A DNA stretch of 64,000 bases from Lyophyllum atratum (lineage: Eukaryota; Basidiomycota; Agaricomycetes; Agaricales; Lyophyllaceae): positions 1,798,001-1,862,000 of the forward strand of contig JACGCN010000003.1 in the NCBI GenBank assembly GCA_014905825.1. Reading direction: 5' to 3'. A program made the position numbers and the translations under genes. Of this stretch, positions 46,216 to 56,600 are shown in pieces. The notes below the pieces were generated by a model, which worked only from the letters and a program-made list of their open reading frames with translations, was not told the origin of the DNA and did not search any database. Within the stretch, counting starts at the first letter, position 1. Every line of letters begins with the position of its first letter.

Positions 46216-48336
46216 TTAGGGGGTCTCTTCTACGACCACCTTTTTGGCGGCCTTTGCCTCGTTCAACGATGCATGAAGGCTCTTCGCGATCGTGTCAATA
46301 TCGCCACGTTCTGCGTCCACGACCGAGGTGCCCATATGGCTGGCACAAGATCAGGTCAGAGATTAGATGGTCAGAAAGGATCTAGCAGATAACGCACCCA
46401 ATACGGATATATTTATCTGTGGGATCGTGAATGTAATTCGAATCAGTCTCACCCAGGAAAAACATTTAGGCAGAGGCTGACCTTTGATGTCCCCTAGGCC
46501 GGCGGCCACGGTCACACCCTTTGCTGCCATGCGGGGCAGGACATCAGACGCCACGAGGCCATCAGGGAGGTATACCTAGCGCCACCTCGTCAATTGCTTT
46601 CGCACCTGAACTGCAAAAGTGCGGACGTACAGCGGTCATTCCATTCGCAGCATGGGCTGCATCTTGTGGGACCTGTGCAAGGCCCAACTGCTTCGCAAGG
46701 GCCTTGATGCGTTGGCTAACCTGCTTGTGGAGCCGATACCGCTCGTCCAGCGAAGGTGTGGGCCCCGTGATCTGCTTTAACGAAGCGTGGTATGCCTGGA
46801 TGAGATTGACGGGTGGTGTTCCGAAGTATGCGGGTGTGTTGTTGCCGTAGGCAGTCATGATGGGGAGCCATCTGTGAAAAGAAAGGGTAGGAAGGTGGCA
46901 TGGTGAGAACGCGATACATCTAGAGGTTGCGTAATCTCGCCACCCTTGACTTGAACTTACTTCTTCCAGCTGGCGAAGTACGACGTCACAGGTGTCCTCC
47001 GAGTTTGGAAGATCTGGACAGGGATGAAGTCAGATTGTGCAAAACAATTGGAAAGAAGCTCGACAACCTTGATAGCGCGCTGACTGGCAACGAGGATACT
47101 GAGGCCGGGAGGAGCCCCGAGCCCCTTCTGGCTGGCTGTCAGCACGACGTCAATACCCCATGCGTCCATCCTGATCTCTTCGCTTGCGACAGAACACACG
47201 CCGTCTAGAATGATCTAAAATAGCACAACACAACGATTCTTGTGAGAAGGCGGAAGCGGAGCCGGGATCGGTCTCTTTTCGACTTACCAGTGTGTCGGGC
47301 GACACTCGTCGTACGGAAGCCGCGATCTCCTTCACGTCAGAGAGCACACCTGATTGGATTAAGCCTCTCACAGAAACAATAGAGGTCAACTTCGCTCACC
47401 GGTGGAAGTATCGACATGCGTGATGGTAATGGCTTTGAATTGTTTTGTCCTCATTGCCGCCTCTATCCGGCTGGGCTCTATGAAAGAACCACGCGCGGCC
47501 TTCAGCTCCTCAACCTTCGCGCCATACGTCCGTAAACTTCAGGCGCTATATTATCAGAACTATGAATCTCTCAGGCCCGCGGCGGCCACTCACCAATCTG
47601 CGAAGCCGTCCCCAAAGTAACCCGTCTTCAGAACCAGCACGTCTTCGCCCGGTTCCACCAGATTCGCGGCTACCTACCGCACCGGCCACTTGACCGTCAG
47701 CTTCCCACAAGCTTACACAGGGCAGCAAGCGGATGCACACACCTGATCCCAGCCAAGCGTTCCGCTGCCCGCGATGATAAAGGGCTGGCCGTCCTGCGTG
47801 TCCACGACCTTCCTAGTATGGACAGAAGCATCGACGGCGACGTGTCAGGACTCAAGAAGCTACGTGGCGAGGATGCGTGGAAAGACTACGCACCGTGTCA
47901 TTTGTATGCAGTCCCTGAAGACCGACACGAACTGGGGCGAGACATGGGAGAGCGGGGGCTGCGCGATGGCGTGCAGGACCTAGGGTGAGTGAGGTGAGTG
48001 CATGGTATTTTCTGATGCCGTTGGAAGAAAACCTGTTGGCGTACCTCGTTTGTTACTTCGACAGGGCCTGGGATGCTGTTACGGAGTGGTGAGAAATGCA
48101 AAGACGCGGGGACGCGTTGCCGTGATGGTACTCACGCGAGTAGACTGGACAAGAAAAGGAATTCGGTCAGCTTCTCCGTTTCTGTGTATCTGTGGAGACA
48201 TGGCAGGCTCGCTCACTTGTGGGGTTGCTGAAATCAAGATGTCATGGACGTCCATGATGATCGGTCAGTCTATTGTCTGCTTTCCATGCAGAGGGAGGTG
48301 CCAAGAACATACCTGGGTGGATTTCGGGGTCGACAT
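46216..48336 (-). CDS. Alanine-glyoxylate aminotransferase paralogue, no presequence
   Basis: Tandem copy of the preceding aminotransferase. It starts at 48336 (MSTPKSTQ) and lacks the Arg-rich leader, so it is probably cytosolic or peroxisomal. Micro-exons of 11 and 9 nt again join to give QPHNLLAIPGPVEVTNE. The body carries VLHAIAQPPLSHVSPQFVSV, FRDCIQMTRKVV, AGSGTLGWDQVAANLVEPGE, LVLKTGYFGDGFADCLKTYG, THVDTSTGVLSDVKEI and DVVLTASQKGLGAPPGLSIL with the PLP lysine. After that come TPAYFGTPPVNLIQAYHASL and AANGMTAVYLPDGLVASDVL, with DKYIRIGHMGTSVVDAERGD near the end. It stops at 46216-46218 after VVVEETP. All catalytic segments are intact. The two copies differ by many substitutions, so the duplication is not recent, yet intron sites near the start are kept. 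Confidence 0.92.
48136..48144 (-). other. 9-nt micro-exon of the second aminotransferase gene
   Basis: tctactcgc between acceptor cttgtccag and donor gtgagta. It completes Asn, codes Leu-Leu and starts Ala, joining to ATC CCA GGC CCT. Confidence 0.75.
48217..48227 (-). other. 11-nt micro-exon of the second aminotransferase gene
   Basis: caaccccacaa between acceptor tgatttcag and donor gtgagcg; codes Gln-Pro-His and two bases of Asn. Confidence 0.75.
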
Positions 48337-49288
48337 TCTGTTGTTCTTATCGTTGTCTTGGTCTTTGTTGTGGAAGTTGAGAGGAGATAGAGGAAGAAGG
48401 GTCCTATCCAGGGTTAGTGCGTTTGTCAAGTAAAATCGGGATCAACAGCTTGAACCTGGCTTGTCGGGCGGCGGGCCGGAATACCCCTTCGAGCGCTGCA
48501 TCCTAATCGAGCTATCCGCCGGCGGTCCTCCTGGCAGCGACCCCTTGGCGACCCCTGGCGACCCCTTTCCCCCCGCCCCCCACACCCCACCGACGACATT
48601 CTATCTGGGGAAGGGTCATTTAGGGTTAGCGGTCACCGACAAATCGTTGCTGTACCAGCTAGCACTTGTCATATTTAAATTTCATTGCATCTGTAAATTG
48701 ACTTGCCATGTACTGCTGACGCGCTCCCTTATAATTGGGCAGTAATTCAGTGATAGTAGTAAAGTGGTATATTAGATCCAGTCGCTGAACAATGGTTGCA
48801 TGCATGACATTGGGATGGTCTTGTGGATTGATGTGGTTTCGAGTTCATCGTCTTGACAAAAAAACCAGGTACACGGCCACCCATCGGCGAAACGTAGAAG
48901 GGATGTTGCAGAAGGGATGTTGTACGGGGTCAAGGACTCGACATTATCATACGAAAGACAGGATGTGGTAGACCGTTAGACAACGGCGAGTATACATGCA
49001 GGTGTTTGGATCGGTCTCCATGACGGATTGAGAGCCATGGAAGGCGGATTGGCACGACAGGGAGACAGGGAAAACGGTATTCGCACTGATCCCGCTGGGC
49101 AATGGGTAACCGCCTCCGAAGTGCGGTAGTGAGAAGTTCAACATGCTGATGCTCGCGCAAAGGCGCGCACATGGAGGTCGCATTGCCGCGACGCAAGAGC
49201 AAGAGCCTAAGTGGTATCAGAGCGGGCTACTCAGACTTGACTGCTTCAAACCAGGGGAAGAAACGTACAGCTTGCTCGTCTATGAAAA
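48337..49288. other. Intergenic, about 950 bases, with two short tandem repeats
   Basis: No gene is supported on either strand. It holds three copies of ggcgacccc(t) around 48533-48567 in a C-rich stretch and a 14-bp duplication (agaagggatgttgc) at 48896-48923. Promoter of the second aminotransferase gene and 3' flank of PET117. Confidence 0.5.
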
Positions 49289-49576
49289 TCATTCTGCGGC
49301 CCGCTCAACCGACTGGACACTTTCGTAACGTTCCCTTTTCTTCCTTGACTCTTCGAGGTCCAGCTCTCTCTGTCGCATTTTCTCCCTTCTCCGCTCATCG
49401 TCTCGAAGGACACCTTTGTACATGTTCTAGGGATAAATGAGCGAAAAGTCGCGGCGGCGAGGATCGGTGTGCCTCACCTCGCGTTCTTGGTCCTGCTGGA
49501 AGTGAACGGCCCATATCGTGAACGATGATGCGAGAACAGCTCCGAGAAGCGTCAACTTTGCTCCTCTATTCTGCAT
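49289..49576 (-). CDS. PET117: Pet117, cytochrome c oxidase assembly protein
   Basis: Small mitochondrial inner-membrane protein required for complex IV assembly. It starts at 49576: MQNRGAKLTLLGAVLASSFT then IWAVHFQQDQERE, where the N-terminal helix plus V-H-F-x-Q motif is diagnostic. One intron (gtgagg to ccctag, about 49427-49478) leads to NMYKGVLRDDERRREKMRQR, ELDLEESRKKRERYESVQ, and the stop at 49289-49291. The product is about 78 residues, as usual. Divergent from the CID-domain gene with 151 bases between starts. Confidence 0.9.
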
Positions 49577-49727
49577 CCGCCGAGGTCGTTGGCGGGGTGT
49601 TGTGGGAGTCTCATCAGCGCACAGACCAGGACTGTTGATTCACAACAAGTGCAAACATACTTGGTTCTCTCCTCACGTCTCTCTCCGTCGTTCTCCTGGA
49701 CAACTATACCCCCAGCAGTCGTGTTCT

Positions 49728-52200
49728 ATGGCTTCCCTTGAGGTGTGTAGTCCTGCTTTGTGCATATGTTTGCGTCTAATTCGCTGTGCAGGAGTTCGAC
49801 TCGATTCTCAAGGAGGTGGTGCAAGCAAAGCGGTTATCTGCTTCGAAGATGACAAAACTAACAGAAATCGCGTTGAAATCAATGGAGGTTTGTCCGATGC
49901 TATTTTAAATAAACCGCTGCGGCACGATTCTGACTTTATTCATGAATTTAGCACGATACGCAGCTTGTGTCCATTCTTTATCGTACCCATAAATCTCTCA
50001 AACCTGCTGCCAAAGTGTCCAGCTTATATGTCTTTGATGCGCTCTCCAGGGCTGCCAGGCACCAGGTCACCAAGCAGAGTCTTACTGGCGACATCTCCTC
50101 ACCTACTAGAAACGCCGCTACGTTTTTACTAAAAGTGGAGGGCGTCCTTGAAGGCCTCTTTCAAGACATGGTCAATGTCGGCAGTGCCGAAGCGAAGGTC
50201 AGTTAACTCACCCAAATCACTAACATCAACGAATATGGACATCTTGGCTATTTCCGGACTGGCGGCACGAGTTTCCCTTGAACTCTCGATTGACCACTCG
50301 GTTCTGACTTTATTCCGGAGTCTCCCCAGTCGCGACATCCGCGTCTCACCTATTCGGCCATCCCTGAACAAGCCTAACGTGTACCATCACATGTCCATTT
50401 TATGTCTTCTGAACCAGTATGATAGAGGTTGTCCTGACTTGCTTTACCGTCTATTTGCTTTACAGGAAAAAACACAGAAAATTCTTGACATATGGGTGAA
50501 GGGAAACACATTTCCTAGCAAAATTCTTTCGCGGCTGACGGACGTGGTGAAGGAGACGGAAAAAGGTGCATATCCTGTTCACATGTTCGCTAAGTATCTC
50601 CCCTGCCTGTATAATTCAGCTATTTTTTTTGGCATCCCTCAAACTTCGTGACATGAGAACGCAACTGAAATATCGCGTATTGTTTTGCCTCAGTGCCCGA
50701 AATGAAACCGTTGACAACATCCGACCCACGAACGGCGGCAGTCCCGCCTGTCATCTCAACTCCAACCCCACCTGCTGCTACAGCGAACCCTGTACCCCCC
50801 GCCATGGACCCGCAAGCTACATTATTGGCATTGTTGGCGCAGGCCGCCAACGCTGCAGCTAACGGACCTGCGTGAGTTGTCCTCCGCATCTGTTGTTAAT
50901 ATGTTCCATGACCTCGCCCTCCAGACAAACAACAGCAAATACGGGTGTTACTGGATTTGACGCGGCACATCTAGCAGTTCTGCAGCAGTTAGCATTAGCA
51001 CAGTCAGCGAGTAGTGCAGCTCCTTCACAACCAGCGCCGCCTCAGGCCCTTCCTGCCCCATCAGGCTCTGGGTTTCCTACACCATCTTCGTATCGAGAGG
51101 AACCTTTAAACTCTCATCATAAAGACCGAAGATCTAACGGGCCGCAGAGCTCAGACCGTGTGAATTCATACGATGAGCAGCCTGAGGATCGTTTCTCAAA
51201 CTCGAGAGGGGGCTTCAGAGGAGGCTTCCGTGGTCGCGGGCGAGGAAGATGGGATGACCGTGACCGTGACCGTTACCGAGAAAGAGAGAGAGATGACAGG
51301 AGCGCATCACAGAGGGGACGGCGCAGTCGATCCAGGAGCCCTATGGGTAGACAAGGAGTACGGCGCGATGTGAGACCGTATAGTCCACCTCGAAGGCCAA
51401 ACTTCGCATCGACGGATCCTCGCGCACGAGGTAGTCCAGATTCAGGATCTGTATCTGGTGATAATGCTGGGAAGGACGAGTTCGGTCGCGATATCAGGCC
51501 TAAATCTCCGGACAGCGATGCCACACTGCCGCCCAAACGCGAGAAACCGAAATCACAATCACCTCCACCTCCAACACCAGCTCCCGCCCCACTTGTCACT
51601 AAACAACCACCCGTAGACCCTTCACCTGCACTCACGAGTAATCACGACCGAATGTCATTATCACCATTGATAGCTGCGAATACATCTTCAAGCACACCTA
51701 GTGCTAGTGCACCCATTATCTCGAGTACAGTCCCAACGCAGCCGGGCATGGATAAATTTGACCCATCGACGTTTGATTTTACCTCGCCCGCGTCGTGGGA
51801 AGCACTTGGAAAGATGTGGCAGGTCACTCATGGATATTTGCCCACGACAGAGGAACTCATGCAGTTCTTCTTGCCTGCCATGCAGCAGCCCAGCTTTGCG
51901 GACGTGCCCACGCCGGTCCAGGGACAGGGATGGCATAACTCGTCAGGCCAGGGATGGAGAGGAAGAGGAAGGGGTGGATCCGCCAGAGGGCGAGGGGGCT
52001 TCGGGCACGGCAATGCCCGAGCTGGAGAGTGGCCGCAACATGACAGCAGTCAAGAAACGGACGCAATCGTCCTCGGGGGAGGTTCAGCTTCAGACATGGA
52101 GGTTGAGCACATGGACACTAGCTTGTCCAGTCCAAGTCGAAGTGGGGGTGGCCGAATGCAGAGGATAGGGGATAAGTGGGTATTCGTTCGAGATTCATAG
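49728..52200 (+). CDS. RNA polymerase II CTD-interacting (CID) domain protein with Arg/Ser and Gly-rich tail
   Basis: Predicted transcription-termination/RNA-processing factor of the Nrd1/Seb1/SCAF family. The CID occupies roughly the first 140 residues after splicing: MASLEEFDSILKEVVQAK, LTEIALKSMEHDTQLVSILY, RTHKSLKPAAKVSSLYVFDA, LLKVEGVLEGLFQDMVNVGS, then EKTQKILDIWVKGNTFPSKI. The rest is disordered: Pro/Ala-rich (PPVISTPTPPAATANPVPPA), an RGG-like box (RGGFRGGFRGRGRGRWDD), an Arg/Glu/Asp run and RS repeats (SRSRSPMGRQGVRR), with RPYSPPRRPNF and, near the end, KMWQVTHGYLPTTEELMQFF. I see no RRM, which Nrd1 would have. The intron near 50196-50464 is about 268 bases, the longest in this gene. 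Stop at 52198-52200. Confidence 0.88.
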
Positions 52201-52239
52201 TACAAGATGATAGCATGATAGCATGATTGTTCCTAATTA

Positions 52240-53473
52240 TCACACAGCCTCTAGTTCATCCTCTTCCAACCGAGTCAAGTGAAATGCCGTATCGGGCCTT
52301 TCGTTCTCTATATGATCAGTATAAAGAGCTCTGGGTATACTGGTACCACTGTGCGCAAAGGTCTCCGGGCGGAATGGACTTGGCCAAAAAATCAGGTAAC
52401 AGACACCTGCGGATAGAATACCAATGAGACTGCCCGCAATCACATCTTCTTTATGGTGCCGCTGCCATAGAAAAATATTTAGAAAGTTGACGAAGTCGAA
52501 GAACGGTGGAACTGACGTAGTCCTGAACTCGCGAAATAGCCACAAAAGCGGCCCATAACAAGGGCAACAGTGTTAGAGAAAATCTTGCCATCTTACTCGA
52601 TCGCAGGGATTTGGGTGCAGCAGGGACGCCGAAGCACCACGCTGCTGTTATACCTGCTATCCAGAGGGATAAAACAGTCATTCCCGAGAATGCTGTCGAC
52701 GAGTGGCCTGAAGGGAAAGACTTTCGCCCACTTAGGAGGATATCATGCTTGCTACCACGGAAACCTCAGCGATAGAAATCGAGAGTGCCATATGCATACC
52801 CTGTGCATTCCTTAAGGATTTCATCCCAGTCGCATCGCGCAATGAAGTCTGGCCTCAGGCGACCTAGAAGAAATCTCACTTCAGCCAAGTACGAGGTCGC
52901 AGTATCGGTCTAAAGAGTAGAGACATACCCAGAGAATGCTTCCCCAGGACAGTGATTAACCTTGCTAGACCACTGACAGTAGTTAGTGGCCCTCGTTTGA
53001 TAGATTATTGGAAAGACAGCTCAACGACGCACCGTGCCGCACACACTGCAATGGTCCCATGGTGAATTTCCATGACGGAACCCCTGAAGCAGCCCGCGAT
53101 TGTAAAAATTAAAATTGGTACGAAAAGGGCAAGGCTATGATTCAGAGTTGAACTGACACTGTAAAGCGAAGGTTTAGCTTTTTTATTGAACAGTTGACGG
53201 CTAAGCCAAGCTTACGTGTCCTCTCTATGAGGGTGACTTATGAGAGGGTCTTTCAAATCGAACGATCGCTCATAGACGGGAAGTTTTCCTGCAATCTGGG
53301 AAAGGATCCAAATGCCTGCAACGACAGCCCTGATGTAATGAGATGGCATGAGGTCTCTCGTCAGCACTACACGTAACTGCGCATACACACCAATCTATCG
53401 CATATGACCTATCTGCCCATTCAAGGGCGCTGGGCCCAAAGAGTCGCCTAGCCAAGGTGGGGCGGGGAGACAT
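52240..53473 (-). CDS. PAP2-type lipid phosphate phosphatase (Dpp1/Lpp1-like)
   Basis: Integral-membrane phosphatase acting on phosphatidate and diacylglycerol pyrophosphate in ER/Golgi/vacuole membranes. It starts at 53473 (MSPRPTLARRLFG). The membrane-spanning parts include IWILSQIAGKLPVYERSFDL, VSSTLNHSLALFVPILIFTI and AGCFRGSV, and GRLRPDFIARCDWDEILKE near the first catalytic motif region. The PAP2 signature is spliced as GRKSFPSGHSSTAFSGMTVL (SGHS), followed by LSLWIAGITAAWCFGVPAAP, LTLLPLLWAAFVAISRVQDY, RHHKEDVIAGSLIGILSAGV (R-x5-H-D-like third motif). The hydrophilic tail ends EEDELEAV at 52240-52242. The tail-to-tail gap to the CID gene is only 39 bases. Confidence 0.88.
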
Positions 53474-53641
53474 GGGGTGTTTGATGCTTGCTTTCCGCCG
53501 CCAGCAGCGCCAGCGGCAGTCACGGCACCCATCAAGGATGTGCGTGACATCACGCGAACGTGACTAGGAATGTGCCATCTAACTCAACATCTTGCTTAGC
53601 CTCGCGTTCATTTTCTGACTACGACCACCATCGCCACTACC

Positions 53642-56600
53642 ATGGCGAAGGAAAAACCTTCTAAGTCTCTCGCCAAGGGCCAGAAATCTATCCAGAGCTT
53701 CTTCGGAGGAACTAAGACGAAGGAAGTCGTTCCCGACGCGTCCAATGACACCTCACAGGCCGAAGAAGAGTCTAACCACTCAGAATCTGATGTAGACATG
53801 GAAGATACCCCAGCTATTGCAAAGAAAGGGATAAAATCTGCTGCACCCGACGCCTCCGACCTTCCTCCCATTCACGACATTCCCGCGATATTCTCAGACC
53901 TTGTCAGCCGCATTCCAGCGATCAAAGATGTCGCCGACCGTGTTGCAGGCCGCAAACTACGCGTCGCAACGATGTGTTCTGGAACAGAATCTCCTCTCTT
54001 AGCTCTCGAACTCATCCAGAAGTCTATCGACGAGCAGCACGGAGTCCACCTCGACATCGAACACGTGTTTTCGTGTGAAATCGAGCCTTTCAAGCAGGCT
54101 TATATTGAGAGGAATTTTCATCCTCCTCTACTCTTCCGTGACGTATGTGAACTCGGCGATGATGAAGCGTGAGCTTTTTCTTCTTTGAAAACCGGTTCAA
54201 CGCTTACAATGCGCTCTCGATAGGCATACTGCTTATGGAGGTCTGGCTCCTGTGCCAGGGGACGTCGACATGTTGATCGCAGGAACCTCCTGTGTCGATT
54301 ACTCTAATCTGAATACCCAAAAGCAAGATATTGAAGCAGATGGCGAATCTGGCCGAACATTCCGTGGTATGATGACCTGGGTCACCAAACATAGGCCGCC
54401 GATCGTGATTTTAGAAAACGTCTGCTCAGCGCCTTGGTCTAAGGTGCAAGGTTATTTCGAAAAGGAAGGATATAGCGCTGCCTTTCAGCGCGTGGACACC
54501 AAACACTATTACATTCCTCATACTCGAACGAGAGTTTACCTCGTGGCAGTCGACAAGAAGAAGTCGGACATTCCCGACAAATGGACTGACTTGGTGAAAC
54601 ACAAGCTCAAAAGACCTGCCTCTTCCACACTCGATGCATTCCTACTCGCATCCGATGACCCTCGTATTCACCAAGCACGACAGAAGCTTGTACAGGAAAG
54701 TTACAACGCTCTCGACCGTCGCACAGGACGCACCGATTGGGGTCGCTGCGAGTCTCGACACCAAAGAGCTCGGATAGAAGAGTTCTTGGGTTCGAAACGT
54801 CCCTTGACCAGCTGGGACGAAGGTCTGTACTAGATATGTCGTTTCCATCACAGGATCTTATACCCTTTTACAGGTGGTTTTTGCAAACTTCCCGACTTTG
54901 CATGGGGAGATTGGGGTATAGGTCAGGTAGAAAGAGTCTGGGATTTGATGGACATCAGTTTACTTCGTTCGGCAACCAAGGGAATAGATCCTTCGTACAA
55001 AACGTGAGTAAATCGTTTTTCTTTAGGCTTATGTTCCTAATGCATCACCGCAGTCAAGTTTGGAACCTGTCTCAAAATGTCGACAGAACAATCGGCTCCG
55101 GCAAGGTTGGCATTTCCCCATGCCTGACACCGTCCATGATACCATACATCACCAATCGTGGCGGCCCCATGGTCGGGCTTGAAGCGCTCTCAATGCAGGG
55201 TCTCCCTGTTGATAAACTTCTTCTTACCCGCGAGAGTGAGGACCAGTTGGCTGATCTCGCTGGCAATGCCATGTCGACTACAGTAGTCGGTGCCTGCATC
55301 CTCGCGGCCTTGGTGTCAGCAAGGAAACTTCTAAAAACTGGTGACGACGCCGAAACGTATGAAACAAAGGCAGGCGGGGAAGCAACCGAACCAGCAGCCA
55401 TGGACGTTGATGCACCCTCCGACGTTTCTTCTACCAGCACCATAGTGGGTGAGGATCAGCTGGTTCACAGACCTCTCGATCTCTCTGTCACTAGCACTTC
55501 CTCCTTCACGGAACTCCTGTCGGATGCGAATAAGAGCGCCCGCCTTTGCTCTTGCGAGGGTCGTATGGATATGACGACGAGGGAGTTGTTCCGTTGCACT
55601 GACTGTGGAACGTCATCTTGCAAGAAATGTGGAGGACGCCCGGAACATAATCCTATCGCTATCGATACCATCGCGAACCCTAGATTGCCGCCTTCCGACT
55701 TCGCTAAGGAGCTCAAGTCTATTCTCCCTATGTGCATCACATTGTCCAATGCTACACAGGAGCTACTCGACGGTCTTAAGGTTGATGCGAATCTCTCAAT
55801 CTCCGCGGAGTGTTGGTCCAGCTGGTCCGCAGCTGTTCTACGGGCATCTACATCGGAGCTTCGATTTGTTGAAACGAAGCGTCAGGAAATTTGGAGTGCG
55901 GTCTATCGATCTCCCGTCGCGATGCTTGAGCTCCTTCTCCACCCCCAGCAACCCGAGTGGCGGTTATACGCTATGCCTGAAGACGGAGAGCCAGCAAACG
56001 CTGAAATTCGCCGAGTCTTAGAGTCCCCAATTGGTAGGCTGACTCCTAGAGACGGCGTCCTTTCCGGCCCATGGCAATTTGCACTTCCCTATGTGACATC
56101 CGTAACCTTGAATGTCAAAGGCACTGGGGAACTCGTTCCATCTTGGGAAGCACGCCTTGGCTTAACCAACGATGAATTCAAGAACAAGCTCGTCCATTCT
56201 GCACTCGAGATCACGGTTCCAGCAGACCAACTCAAGAACTTCGATCGTGACATTTCTGGCACGTATCAGCTATTGGAGAAATGTGGATCAGCCAATGGGG
56301 CGTTGCACAAGAAGCAGGCTGCAGATGCTGATGACGGGCTGCCTCCCTTATTCATGCTCTTGGATCCTCATCGCACAGACGACTCCAAGGATTGCTTCGT
56401 CTTTTCCACTAGTAAACGACGATACGAGTATGGAGAATCACGCCCTATCCTTTGTAAGTTGGATTCCAAGTGGAGACAATCCAGTAATGATGGGGAGCAA
56501 GACGTCATTTGCCACCTTCCTTCGAAATGGGTGCATACAGAAAGCGCGAAGCTACAAGTGAGTGGAATGCGTCAGTTGAAGTGTCTTCAGCGAATACTTA

